From Physcomitrium patens (Eukaryota; Streptophyta; Bryopsida; Funariales; Funariaceae), in contig NC_037266.1 in NCBI RefSeq assembly GCF_000002425.4, positions 7,815,180-7,879,179 on the forward strand: DNA of 64,000 nt, read 5' to 3'. Numbering within the stretch: position 1 is the first letter of the stretch; each line of letters opens with the position of its first letter. The notes beneath the pieces were generated by a model. The model saw only the letters and a list, made by a program, of their open reading frames with translations. It made no database searches and was not told where the DNA came from. Made by a program: the position numbers and the translations under genes. Shown piece after piece: positions 11,429 through 24,400 of this stretch.

Positions 11429-14400
11429 GTCTGATCCCTATCGACATCAGTTTCTACATGTCTTATTAAATATATGTTTTTAGCTTTGTAAGTAAAAGGT
11501 ACATGATTTAATGACAGATATTGGACAGTTCAAATACATGAACGTTTGCCTCAGTTATTGACAACCAATTTATACTATTCCATTTATGCTACAACACTGA
11601 AAAGTAATTGGCTATGCTACCACATGAATTAACTAGGCATTGACATGCATTACATTTAAAAGTTGTTCATTCATTGTTTCTCTATCAAATATATATCTGA
11701 GTTACACCACTCTGTTTGTTTGTTAGTTTATATGTATTGATTATAAAACTCCTTAAGGGTATACCAAGATGTTGGATACTCTGTCTCTTTGGACCAACAA
11801 AGTCATGGCATTGACCAGTAAACCACACTGATTACTGATTAGAATGAGACAAATAGGAAGAAGAAGAAGAAAGAAATAGAAAATATATATGTAATGAATA
11901 AAAAATGGGATGGGAACTCTGTTGAAAGGATGACCCTACAAAGAGGAAGCAGACAAAGACTACCTGGCCAAACCCTAACCCTAATCTGAATGCTCCTTTT
12001 CCTCTTCTCTTTCCTTTTGTCATGTCTCTTGGAAAACAAGCACCAAAAACAATGGTCGGCTCAAGAAATGGCTGGCACAAAGGAGAGAGAGAGAGATTTT
12101 GTATCAGCCAGAGTATGGACTGGTATTAAAAGAGCAGTGTTGAATGGTGCTGAGTCAGGAATATATATATATATATATATATAAAAAAAATAAGGTTTCA
12201 TGATTTGTTGCTCAGGAGGCTGAAATACATAAACCATTCAAACTTTGGGGGACCAAGCATCCACACAGATTCAAGTCATTTCCAGACACTCATGCCCAAA
12301 CAAAGTTTACACAACACCATCTACCACCAGGGCATTTAAGAGAAAATGAGAGCTTCAATGGTAGCAAATGCCTTTTTCCAGGCCTGCCCAAAACCCCATC
12401 ACCCAATGAATTTGAACATTGAGAGCATTGTGTCCTTTGTATCCATCTCTCTTACTTTTCAATAAATACATGGTTATTATTATCGACACCCGAAAATTGT
12501 GGCTGTAGACATAACACCAAATATTTAGCATCTAGTTCAGAATATCAAAACCAATAAATATGTTTTTAGCAAATTCAAGTCAAGCACGCATTAAGATTTG
12601 GTGAATTGAAAATCACAAACTAGCACAAAAAGGATATAGATGACTAGTTGCGCAGTATATGAGACTGACTGTTTGAGATTATGGGACACTAATATCAAGA
12701 TATAGTAGTTCATAAAGTCATTTCCTAATCTGGTGCGAATTGGTGAAAAAAAAAATTAAATCGTCTCAAAGAAGATTCCAAAACTACCAAGCAAAGAGGA
12801 GCCATTTTTGGAGTGAATTTGAAGCACCTTGTAGGGGATAAGATAAGATGTAGATGTAATCAATCAACCACAGCTGCTTAAGAAAAGTCACATCCTCCAA
12901 TGAATCGTCTAGATTATCTTTCCCGGCACCAGAATTGGACAATAGTTCAAGAATAAACGTACTGTTAAACATAGCCCTACAAATATTATGTAACTCGCAA
13001 TTTTCAAAGTAAGCGCGCCAGGTGGAAAAGAATCCATTGGCTCAAAGTGCCAATCAATAAAAATTTGCAAGTGTGCGTGCTCTTACTGCACGAGCCCTCT
13101 CTCAACTGTTCAATCCTAGAGTGTGTTCATGCACAAATCCTAATTGTAGAGTGGCCGTAGCGACCGTTAGATTTTCAATAAAAAAAAAAAAAAAGAGATG
13201 AAGCCAGCTCACAGAACAGATTTCGCAAAAATAAAGAAATGGGTACTCGTAAGAATAGAAACAATGTGATCTTGCTCGGCTCAGCTTTAATAAGGAACTG
13301 ACTTTCTCAATTATTTTGTCACCACTTTGGTCCTCCACTGTCCCACGAGCCAATTCGTGGGTCTGAATTTAGGTCCTAACCATAGCTTGCCTAAAAGAGG
13401 AACCCTCTAGATTGGCGATGGCTAACCCTAAACTAGGGTATTGTTAGGAATGGTAGCATAGCTCACACGGTTTGCTTTAGCTACCGAACTTAGGGTTTTC
13501 TTTCTTATTCGCAACGGAATTATGACCTCGAACTTAGTATTGGTCTTAAAAACTTAGAAACTAGAACATGACTATTTTAATAAGTTTTGGATTTTTGCAG
13601 AATTGTGGCATGGTTGTGTGGAATAGAGAATTGCTACATACTTTGGTTTGAACTGCTTTGCAATATTACCTCAGGGTATGAATGTTCGTTACCCATATAA
13701 ATATTGTGATGTATTGTTCCATTAAGCTTGAATTAATATATTGTTTTGTTCCAGAAATTAATGATTTTGATTGCAATCTGTATAATATTATCATGTCTAT
13801 CATTGGATTCTTGAGACACTAATCTTGATGCTTTTCTTTTTCTTTCTCTTTTTTCTTTCTAATAATGTTAGAGTCCAAGTTTGGACATAAGTTGAATGAA
13901 ATAGAATGTTTGATGAGTTGGTTAATAAGAATCATTAGTTTAAAGAACAGTTTTATGTATGTGTGTGTGTGTGTGCTTTCATCAAACAAAGTGCCTTTTC
14001 TTATATGTTAGAAAATGGTACAATGTACAAATTATTGCAAAATGACTTATTTGGATTAATGTCAAGAAGAAACATAATAAATGGTTTTCAAGCAATGCTC
14101 AAAAACATTTGTCAAGTTAATCACCAAAAAAAAAAAAAAAAAAACTCAAATGCAAGCATCAGTCATAGCCAACAGGCTTTTTTACATCACCATATTATAT
14201 ATGAAACCAAACATTCATTTGTAATCAACAGTTTTATTTTTAATGAAAAGTTCAAACACCTCAGAGTAGAAAGTACAACAAAATGTGTGCCAACACAAAA
14301 AGGAAACCATATAAATTTCTCAATCCAGTTCTATAAAACCATCTCTATGAACAACTGACCCATTTTGTTTGTTTGTTACCAACAAAAAAGTATGCACAAA

Positions 14401-17400
14401 CTAATACCCATACAAAAATGTACCATATCCTCTACCAATCCCTTTCTTTTCCTTTTTTTCATTTCTTTTTTCAAAAACTCAAGCAGTTCTACCAGCATCA
14501 CACTCAAACTCCAAACTCCATCCTGTTCTTTTTCTCACCTTTTCAAATACATTTTCATTGATAGTCGCAGAAGGTAACATTTTCCAGCATCTAGACATCT
14601 GGGGAAAAGGCAATGAAAATGGAAACAGTTGAAAAACGTTTTTTATGGTTTAAAGGACAAAGCCCACATTCTGATTGACTGTTGATGCACTTGGGTGCCT
14701 GCAATGATTCAGGGGTACAATTATTGTGAAGGGGAGTGAATCTTCTCCACAAGCAAAACAACATCAACAACAACAACAACAAAGCCTTTCTTTCTGAAGT
14801 TTGAATGGATGAACAACAGAATGGATGAATGAAGGGGAGGGATGGGCCTTCTTCCCCTCTTGACCCTTTAAAGCATCTTCCCATTGCCAACAATAGTTGG
14901 TTTGGATCCATTCACGAGTGCTAATGATGTGCCTCATGTATATTGGTGGGCCTTTAATCGAAGAAAGAGAGGATGCTTGCTCTCTCTGTCTCTGGCTCTC
15001 TTTTCTCTCTCTCTAAATCTTACTGAAGGAAGCATGTGTGTATATATAGATTGTTCCTTTCATTATTCACTGATGTCCTTTTGCCTTTGCCTTTTATTGG
15101 GGAGAGACCTATTGGGTGCCATTATTGGAGGTTTGGAGAGAGGCAAAGAGAGAGGATTTTGTAATGAATCCACCCAACATCAAAGGAGGGTTTTCCACTA
15201 TTAAATATATGAAGCTGTATCAGGCTAAATTTTTTTATAAAAAAAACAACCACCCACATTTGCTTGTAATCAGATCAATGCACAGCAGAAAATGGATGGT
15301 AAATCAATTTGGCATGTTTCTTCATCTTGTTGGTTTGCTTTGTGAAGCACACATTTGCATGAATGAAAGACCTCAGTCCATGTAATAAATATGTATGTGA
15401 ATGAGAAGTTTTGTTTGGGACTTACTCTTCTTTCATTCTAGATTTGTGAAATGTATGTCACTGAAACCATCCTCTTGTGAAGGAATGTTTCTTTTGTTCA
15501 AAGCCAATTTTGTTGTATATATTGGACCTAGTGCTCCTCTTAGATCTAACTACTCTCCACATGCAAATTATTACTAGTAACATGTGGTCATTCTGCTTTC
15601 TTTTGGCTGTAACCCAGAAACTGACAAATATGTGTGAGATTTTTTGGCAGTGAGAACTTTGCATTTCTCCTCACTCAATTGTATACATATGTATACCCAC
15701 CTGTGGTCTCAGAGAGTTGAATTTCTTTTTTTTGGTCATGCCTTCAAGTAAGCCATTTTCAACAAATGAATGAACCCTCTCACAACATAGGGCCCTCAGC
15801 GAAAGGAGGTTGTGAATGGTTGCCTGTTCCCATGAAACATATGCAAGAAAATAAAAATAAAAATACAGCAGATATATTGAAGAGTGCTCAACAATTATTG
15901 AAGTGACTCTGGTCATGTTTGTTCCTCTTTGTCCATTAGAATCTCTTGCTTTGTGGCTTGATTCCCGTGCCTACTTGTTTCTTTTCTTCCCACCTTGCAT
16001 CCTGCTGTTGACCTTGGGGACTGGGCAGCCACCACACAATGAAGCTCCACTTTCATTCACCACCTGAATATGAGCCATACATCCACATTCTTCACTCTCA
16101 GCTGCCCATGTTGGTATAAAGAACAGATGGCTTGAAATGAAACCTCACCTCTTCTGCCATAAATTCAGTCTCACTACAACCACTTTTGATTAACACTGGG
16201 TGCTATAAAAATATTCCAATATCCCTGTTTTTTTTCTTAGTAAGGAATAAAAATAAAAACAACCAAAGAAGTACCTTTGTGTCTTTGGAACATTCTTTAT
16301 CTGTACTGTATATAGAGAACCAATATTTGCAGGGGATTTATTTTTTCATGTCTGTTTTGGGTGACCCACGCAATACATTGGACCAAAGGTATCAAATCAA
16401 TTCACAACTGACATACTCACAACTCCCCCTCCTTGAAGCTCCTTGAATCATGAACTGATGCCCAAAGAAGAGATTTCCTCAAGCAGAGGGTTGTCAATAC
16501 AGATAGGTCAGACTTGCTTTGCATCCAGGAGCTTGGAAACTCTGACTTGCAGAACATGGGAGACCAACCCATTTCTGTTCCTGAAAAAGCTCTTTGAGAC
16601 ACCCTCAACACAGATTAGGGTTTTCAAAGGGTTCAAGGAAAAGAACATTACACCCATTGAGTTTTGGTGTGACAAAGATTGGGATGATTAGCAGAGTCTC
16701 TCACACTTATTTTGTTTTGCTATAAGAGTGGCTGCCCTATGTTTATTGTGTGAGCTTGGAGCGTGCCCTCACACACTATTGTGATGGAAGCAGGGGCATA
16801 CCTACTAGCAGAATCTCACACCACTCCCTTTACACTTGAAATGATTAGGTGCTGGGGCTTGTGTAGATTATTATTATTATTATTATTATTATTATCATCT
16901 TTTTTTGTCAAGATAGAAGAAAAAAGAAAAGAAAAGAAAAAGGAGGCTGCCTCTCCTTCACAGCTTGGGTCACTCCCTACATGCTCCCAGTCCTGCATCC
17001 AGCATGCTAAGTAACTTGTAGGTTTATCATCAATGCTAATGACCCAAAAGGTCTAAAGAAAACAGAAAAGGAAATCTGAGGTAGAGTACCCACACGGCTC
17101 AGCTGAGTTTGAGGCACAGAGCCTCCATAGCGAATTGCTTGTAGTTGGCTAAACCTTCAGTCATTTTGGGCCTTCTGAGAAGATGCTATGCATCAGTTAA
17201 ATGTGTCAGAGAAGCTAATTTGACCTGAATAGAAAAAGGCATGGGAGACCAGAGAATTGCACAGTACAACAATTGCATGCAAGAATGGGGTCAAAGTCTA
17301 AACCTTGTTTCTTGTTGGTAGCATTACTGGGTTTCAGACAACTAACTAGATTTTCTTGAGGCTTTACACAACTAGATTTAGCACTTTGAAGCTATGACCC

Positions 17401-17684
17401 CCATTGTGCTCTTCCAGTTCCCCAAGTCACATGTAACAGCACAAACAAAAAACAAAAAACCAGAAATCTCATCATCAAACTTTGACACACCAGGAAACAA
17501 AGCCTGCAGTCAATTGTTGAAACACAAGGTCATGAAGACATTGAAAGTGAAAAAATTCTTCAGACAACATTCTCATGCTGCATGCCAGTTACTTGCAGAG
17601 GCATTTGCAAGGTATGGGATAATAGCATGGGAGCTACTGCAGGCCATGAACAAGCAGGCAGAAGAAAAGACATGTAGAGTAAGC

Positions 17685-17723
17685 TTATTATTAATAATAT
17701 CGTTCTAATATTATTAATAATAA
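17685..17723. repeat. Perfect hairpin: 16-bp arms with a 7-nt loop
   Basis: The arm at 17,685-17,700 is the exact reverse complement of 17,708-17,723, with loop CGTTCTA. The arms contain only A and T. It lacks a G/C-rich stem or T-tract, and it lies in gene-free DNA about 460 bases beyond the NDB stop codon, so I do not call it a terminator. Confidence 0.85.
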
Positions 17724-18180
17724 TTTGCTCAGATCATCACGACTTAAACCCTGCCTTGCTGTTTGCAGAAGTAATGCTTGAAATCTTGGTATGTACAACT
17801 GGTTTTAGTTCTCTGCAACCCTTGTGTGAGGTCTTCATCGTTACGTATTCTCTGTTGCAGGATGGACTCATCTACGTCTTCAAAAATATGGGTGATTGAA
17901 CTATAAACCTAACGAAACGATTTGGCGTCCATACTAATGCTGATAGCAGACACAAGCAAATACAAATGACATGATGAAGAAACAGTAATCCTAGATAGAA
18001 GCAGGTCATTGCAAATGATACTCTGGGTGATAGACGAACTGCAAGTTGATTTCATGAGAGTACAAGAGCGATTCAATCCAAAGTAAAGACCATGATAAGC
18101 TGAGCTAATTTTTTTCATAGCTCTAACCGATTCTCTACTCCATCATATTACATTTCCTTTCCCAAAGTACAGAAGAAGTA

Positions 18181-21009
18181 TCACATCCGAGAAGAATCTC
18201 GCCCAAATACAAATCGCTTGGTCCAATCAAATATCACAAGCGCACGAGTACGCCAGCTCACCTGTTTGCTGGCATATACAGAGTACCATAACCACTGCGT
18301 GCTTCGACCGATGGAAACCCAATCTCCAGGTAGTTCAGCTGCAGTTGTTTCACCTCCCAAAGGAGCAAATTGGCCTAAATGCCGATAACGAAAAGGATGG
18401 TAACGATGACGACCACCTCCCCTAACGCGGATGGGGCCCTCATCAGGACTTCCCATAGCCATATGATTGAAAGAGAGAGCAAGATATTCGCCTTGTTGAG
18501 CAGCAACCTGAGCTGTGGCTGGTCCAGATTTCATCTGAGAGTCGACCTGAAGATTACAGATACCATTAAAATCGACATTAGAGATGAAGCCAGGAATCAA
18601 AGTAAATTATTAAATAATTAAATTTACAAAGTAAAAAAATCTCTCAACATTCGAGTTGTGCCCATCTGCTGAGCAAGATGTATATTTCAAGATTGAGAAG
18701 TACTAACCTTACAGATCGCCTCGCTAAAATGTTCAAGATCGAGCTTAACATTTTTCTCTTTCTTCAAGGCATCATTCAGGAGTCCAACTACCCCTTCCAT
18801 ATGCTGCCGCTCCATATAAAGATCAATTTGGGGATAGCGCATTCTGACATTGTCCATCGTATCAACAAATTCCGAAACAGACAAGTAACCGTCACCATCC
18901 TTGTCCGCCAACTTAAATAGGTCCGCAATATCCTCAGCAATTTTACGTTGTTCAACTGTGGCACAATCGCCAAGAGCATAGACTCCGTCGGTATTTTTTA
19001 CTCGAAGCCATTCATCTGTAGCTAATACCCTACGATCGGTTTGCCCAATCTGCTTCATATAGTCAGCGATCACCGGACGAGTGCCAATTCCTGCAATACA
19101 AATAAAAAGGATAAGTCACTCACACATCCCACGCTCCTTCAATTTCAACAACGGGAAAATTTGGATGTCAAAATAATGACCTAGAGTTAGACATCCTTGC
19201 AGGAAAAAAAACAAGGCACAAATGCAAGTAGCACCAATTACAATAGTTTTAGGAAGACTTCTGAAATAAGCCCATTAACCTTGCATGGAAACATTTCATT
19301 CAAACACAACAATTTCTAACACTTGCCTCCAGGATTATCCAAGACAGTGTTTACAAGAGCTATTCTCCACTGGACCCCAACAATTCTCACCCATGATGAA
19401 AAGAGGCAGAATGTATAACAGCATTCTAGCTTGTCTAGTATGTCTTTTTCCAGAATGATATTAACCCAGGTTAATTAGATTATTAACTCGAAACCAATCT
19501 CAAACACTAGTAGTACCTGTTGACCAAACAATCATGCCATAAGGGATCTCCATAAGCTTGCCGGTTGCTTTCGACTTAAAGGAAATGGTTTCTTCAGTAA
19601 CACCCAAAACTCGGCTCCCAATTTTCACATCAATCCCTTCTCTAGAGAACTTCTTTTCTGCATATTCACTTATACGCCCGTCGAACGTGTTGAGTATATG
19701 GTCACCCGATTGAACAAGGGTTATGTTGACGATCTTCTGCAATTCTGGGTATAAACTAGTTAGATCTTCATAAATGAGGTCGTGAAGCTCGGCAGCGTAT
19801 TCTACTCCTGTAGGGCCTCCACCCACTATCACAAAGCTGAGAAGCTTTCGCCTGATAATACATTTCAAATGGGTCAGCTTCAAAGGAAACGTTCAAGAAG
19901 AGCAAGGGATATTTGAACAACCTCGATGTTGACAAAGCAACAACGTCAAGGATGCCAGAGTAAAGCAGCTAAACAATGTTTGCTTCTTGGAACACTGCAT
20001 TTTGTTGGCACATTTCACCGTTCAACAGAAACCAGAGACGGTTTTCAGTTAAATAAAAACTAAGATCAAAAGCCTGCTCCCTTCAAGTACCATGAGGACA
20101 AGAGGGAAAGAGTTGTTTGGCTCAAGGAAGAAACAAGAGAACATAACCTAGTAATAGATGGAAAGAAGCTGACCTGTCCTCGTCTGAGAGGTGTGGTAGA
20201 CTTGCCGTCTCAAAGCAATCAACAATTCGTCCACGTATCTTCTCAGCATCTTCAATCTCTTTCAAAAAATGACAGTATTCCTCAACACCCTTTGTACCAA
20301 ATGTATTAGAAGTAGCTCCAACAGCCACAACTAAATAGTCGTATTCGAGCTCGAAATCCTCCTTTCCTTTACACTTTACATCGGAGATATCTCTACACAT
20401 GACCTTCTTGTTCGCCTCGTCAATTTTCGTGCACTCAGCTTCATGGAATTTCACATCTTTTTTCCGTATAATCCTTCGAATCGGTTCTGTGATACTCCGA
20501 GCCTCCACAGTACCAGATGTGACACTTGGCAGCAAAGGGGTAAATACAAAATAATTGCGAGGAGAAACAACTCGCACATCATACTTGGATGCGTCTAGGC
20601 TTTTAAGAAAACTGATGCCCCCCCATCCTGTGCCGAGAATCACAACTTTCTTTTTCCCCGAACCTTCTGGAGACACAGCTTCATCGGAATCCGAACGGGT
20701 GCTATCACGGCCTGCATCAGCAAGCGCGACAAGAAGACCAGCTCCCAAACAACCAGTAGCAGCTATTGCCAGAAGGTAAGACTTTCCGTGAACCTTTTCT
20801 TTCCCATAAATCAAAAATCTGTAAAGGGCTCCACTTTGACCTTCTTTCTGCAACGGGGACGAAGATTCTGCTCCAGCACCCGAGCTGAAACACCTTCTCT
20901 TGAATAGCACATCCTTGCATGTGTGGGGGGTAGTAATTTTATGAAGAGAATACGTAGGTCTTTGCAAGCAGGATCTGGCCACAGCCCACAGAAGTCTGTT
21001 CCCAAGCAT
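18181..21009 (-). CDS. NDB: External alternative NAD(P)H dehydrogenase, NDB type, calcium-binding
   Basis: This is a type II NAD(P)H:ubiquinone oxidoreductase that oxidises cytosolic NAD(P)H at the outer face of the inner mitochondrial membrane without pumping protons. Four exons join in frame: 21009-20174, 19851-19517, 19090-18708 and 18546-18181, giving 639 residues. The N-terminus is rich in Arg and Ser and poor in acid, like a mitochondrial presequence, and a hydrophobic segment spans about 79-97. The FAD-binding Rossmann motif GTGWGG is at 126-131, the NAD(P)H-binding GGGPTG at 289-294 and YALGDCA at 428-434. A canonical EF-hand loop, DKDGDGYLSVSE, occupies 453-464; a second EF-hand-like stretch after it is degenerate. 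The EF-hand insertion identifies NDB rather than NDA or NDC, and the C-terminus GRDSSRM matches the family ending. Calcium control is inferred from the EF-hand. Confidence 0.95.
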
Positions 21010-21275
21010 TTTGATATATGCACTCTAATATGTAGAAGCGTTAATTAAACAATTACGCCCCTGTAAGAGATGTTTGAACTCTCCCTTGCAATGGTCGAAT
21101 GGTCAATACACATCCCACATGGATTTGCCACAATAAGCTAGCCCAGGTAGGTATATATGCTCACCGTCCGCCTTCTTTAATCCTTTTCTCACCACGCTGT
21201 TCCATCCGGCATCGCCAGCTGCCGCCTAATGTCATAACAATTGTGTTCAGTACAGATTTCAGCACCAACTTACTG

Positions 21276-21502
21276 ACCTCCTCCCCCTCTTCCTAGTCCC
21301 GGCGCGAGTCCCGGACCTCCTCCCCCACTTCCTAGTCCCGTCGCGAGTCCCGGACCTCCTCCCCCTCTTCCTAGTCCCGGCTCGAGTCCCGGACCTCCTC
21401 CCCCACTTCCTAGTCCCGTCGCGAGTCCCGGACCTCCTCCCCCACTTCCTAGTCCCGTCGCGAGTCCCGGACCTCCTCCCCCTCTTCCTAGTCCCGGCGC
21501 GA
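21276..21502. repeat. 39-bp minisatellite upstream of NDB
   Basis: About six copies of a GC-rich 39-base unit lie 270-500 bases upstream of the NDB start codon. Two variants differ at the same sites (CCCTCTTCC with GGCGCGAG, and CCCACTTCC with GTCGCGAG), in the order A-B-A'-B-B-A. Since 39 is a multiple of three, the array stays open on the minus strand: an ATG-started frame from 21,516 to 21,259 would give an 85-residue Arg/Gly-rich peptide with a 13-residue period. Whether the array lies in the promoter or in the transcribed leader cannot be told from sequence alone. Confidence 0.92.
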
Positions 21503-21516
21503 CTTACATCGCGCAA

Positions 21517-23348
21517 GTGATGGCGATTTATGAAGTTCGATGCAGAGGAATGACAAAAGGCATCACAAAGTTATCAAACTGTCATCATAAAATTGACACA
21601 CCTATGTTTAGATAGAATAAGGACACTGAAGTCAGTAGTTTCTACCATTTAGATGTTCAAATGAGCAACCACACATGTTGACATAAATCGTAGCTAAGGA
21701 GAAGCTGCTTTCAAAATTGTATGTAAAATTTTCACACGTAGAAATGCTTGGATAGCTTAAACGCAACCAAAGGCTAGGGCATAAGAATTAAACTGTACTA
21801 ACAAACCATACATAAAATTTGGACAGTAACTCTTCTTAATAATTGAAACATGTATACATCTCAGTCTTCGAGAAATAAGTGTGCGACGCTGCCTCCAGCC
21901 TGTCTGTGGGCATCAGAACGTGCTCTTATTGGAGCCTATTTCGGCCTAAGGTCCTAAAACTTGTGGAATTAAACAAATAATCAAATAAGTAGTTGTCGAG
22001 TCCAGGGTTAAACTGTCGTCCCGAAATACATTCTTGAAGATTGAGTAGGGTACGAGTCATCGGAAATAAACACAGGTCAAGAGGCAAAATTAGATTACCA
22101 AACACATGCAGTATTCAAAAACGATTACTACACCTATATTTACCATGAAATCATCCAAAGCAAATGAACTAAAATATTGAAATTTCTCTTTTCAGAATGA
22201 AGAGATGGTAGCAAAAATTAGAAGCAGGCAATGCTTAAACTAGCCACACAACGTCATGCCACACATACCAGCAACATGAGTGATGCTACAATTCTTGCCG
22301 TTGAACCCGAGATTTAAAAACTACACGACATTGAGCGGTATGGGGAAAACCAAGCCCCCTGCAATATTTTTAATGCATTAATTTTCGCTTATCGATCGGC
22401 CCTTGCCCAAATTGTTGATGATAAATGCATATCACAAAACAGAATCTTCTCTTGTTAGAAAGCAAAGACATCATATGATCGCCCCCCTAAAAAACCATCT
22501 GACATCCGCCTCGAAGCATTGATTAGGTCATGCAAGTACAGATGTAATAGTCATCAAGTGGAGAGGCCCTGTCATGTGGGGGCTCTCTAGTAGTCAACCA
22601 CTATCGTACAAATAAAGACTGCCGTACGATCTTCCAACTAGAAATCGGGTAGCAATTACTAGTCATTCATCAACTAGCGAGAATTATTGACTTATTTCTT
22701 CTAAAGGTAGTTGGATACATTCTTAGATTCTACCACTTTGCTACATTTTTTTAAAGAACAGACACATTCCCAGGTGAGCTCCAACAAAAGACTTACTACA
22801 ACATTATCGAACTTTTTCCCCGGAATGAATTCTCTGGGAAAATTAAGACGAACAACTAATAAACTAGCTACATGCGTGCCATTACGTTACAATGCTGGAA
22901 TCAAGATCTTCTACGAGCTAGAGAAGAGGAAAACATACTAATAAAATACTCAATGGCAAGCTTACTCCACTTTAATTACAGAAGATTATATACCCTGCTA
23001 CCACAGAAACTATACCAGAAAACAGAGGGCTGCGCAGTTCAAACCTTAAGGCAGCTATACTCGTTAAACCAACGCGCAACAAGAAAGCATACCAATACAA
23101 AAGCTGATCAAACCATAAATTGTTACTCCGGTACTCTTCAAATCAAATAGTGACACCAGAACAACCTAGAGCGATCTAAAATTTAAGTACCGTGCAAAAA
23201 CAAGAAACCAAAATTCACGCGAAGCACAGCTGCTAACCTCAAATTTGCAACAACCTCGTCATAAAAAAACAAAAAATAGAAGAAGAGATTCTTTTTAAAC
23301 TTTCAAAAAAGAACTAAGGATACTCCAAGCAGATCTAAAATCCAAAAC
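21517..23348. other. Upstream region of NDB, no recognised gene
   Basis: Mixed-composition DNA without a recognised protein. Short plus-strand frames at 22,711-22,941 and 22,872-23,150 have no family signature. It could contain a long NDB leader intron or the 3' flank of the small minus-strand frame at 23,349. Confidence 0.35.
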
Positions 23349-23732
23349 TCAACCTAAGATTGGACAGATTGCAAACACACTCAACCCTCCCACAAGCACA
23401 AGAGAGACACAAACTCCAGTAACCAGATCAACATTCACCTGTTCTCCTATCCGGGAAACAAATGTGCGCGGCGAAGACAGAGTAGAGATCCTCCGGTCTG
23501 CCTCATAGCTTGAGTGTACTACTTTGAAGAGGGATCTGAAACTGCGGAAGGCAATGCGAACACGACTTTGAGACGATGACGAAGATGAAGATGAAGAAGA
23601 AGAAGAAGAAGAAGCGCCTCGCTCAGTCGCTCGCCATAGCTGCGGCGAGTTAGCCACTTGGAGAAGCTTAGTTGACTGGCAAACATGATCTGGCAGACCC
23701 TGTCCCACGCGGGCACCGGAGACCGCGTCCAC
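23349..23732 (-). CDS. Possible small Ser-rich protein with one membrane segment
   Basis: An uninterrupted 127-residue frame. It opens MDAVSGARVG, has a run of about 14 Ser near residues 42-56 encoded by a GAA/GAT-type microsatellite on the plus strand (23,580-23,611), then a basic middle part (VRIAFRSFRSLFKV). Near residues 100-125 there is one hydrophobic stretch (LVTGVCVSLVLVGGLSVFAI), close to the C-terminus as in tail-anchored proteins. Local GC is higher than in the flanks. I recognise no family. Overlapping frames on the same strand (23,519-23,863 and 23,668-23,892) are also open, so compositional openness is a real alternative. It could also be a first exon. Confidence 0.35.
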   Translation of the reverse strand: MDAVSGARVGQGLPDHVCQSTKLLQVANSPQLWRATERGASSSSSSSSSSSSSSQSRVRIAFRSFRSLFKVVHSSYEADRRISTLSSPRTFVSRIGEQVNVDLVTGVCVSLVLVGGLSVFAICPILG

Positions 23733-24337
23733 TCAAGATTCCCTTTCCGTCCTCCTTGATTCTTCCCCACACTTCTCGACGCTTTTCTTTCTCCTCGGTA
23801 CTTTCTTCCCTTCTCGATGCGTTTCTTTCCACCTCTTCGTGTCGGTTCCCTTTCACGCAGCACTCCGCCTCACCCCTGAGTTTCAGTTTCACGGGGTTAT
23901 TTGTAGTTCTATTTAATTTTGGTGGTTAATTTTATAAGTCATTTTTAGATGTTGGTGATTAATTATGTGTTTACTTTCTTTTATTATTTATTTCTAAACT
24001 CTCTCTTTTTCTTTTTCTGAAATTATAAACAATTCCATTTATACAAAGAGTGCTGCTTGATTCATTAAAATGTATGGAACCTCGTGATATTTTGTTTTGT
24101 TTTATTTTGTTTGTTTGTTTCGTTTTGTTTTGTTTTTTTACTTTTTTTGGGCTGTACATCTGTACTGCAGATGCATTCAATTATTCACAGATTTTTTACA
24201 CGTGAATGAAATATAAGATTAATTTATCATGATCACACGAAAAAAAACGTTGAATTTTTACTCTGCAAAATAAATATTTTCATTTCAATGTTTATAAAAC
24301 TCTACTGAATATAGAATCTGATGCACGTATATTTTGT

Positions 24338-24350
24338 GCGTGTGTGTGTG

Positions 24351-24381
<31 letters not shown>

Positions 24382-24400
24382 ATAATATATATACATACAT
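24338..24400. repeat. (TG)n-(TA)n microsatellite
   Basis: A TG run followed by a long TA run and imperfect ATAC/ATAT units. A shorter TA run lies near 25,140-25,162. Confidence 0.88.

Larger units (their letters stand above)
6350..18180. other. Long gene-poor intergenic region
   Basis: I read both strands and found no convincing gene in nearly 12 kb. Composition is AT-rich with simple repeats, a 27-T run at 9,053-9,079, an ATT run near 16,868-16,896 and two tandem AACCCTA units at 11,971-11,984. A somewhat GC-richer patch lies at 10,650-11,060. Modest open frames at plus 13,963-14,358, minus 14,591-14,911, plus 16,443-16,691 and plus 17,394-17,708 have no recognisable family, no clear splice partners and biased low-complexity composition. 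Non-coding transcripts cannot be excluded. Confidence 0.5.

Noticed and set aside
11971-11984. Two tandem AACCCTA units resembling plant telomere repeat
   Set aside because: Two copies are too few for an interstitial telomere array; such telobox-like motifs are common in plant DNA and no promoter could be tied to it.
17394-17708. A 104-codon plus frame as a gene
   Set aside because: No recognisable family and no splice partners; its end runs into the AT hairpin. Left as unassigned.
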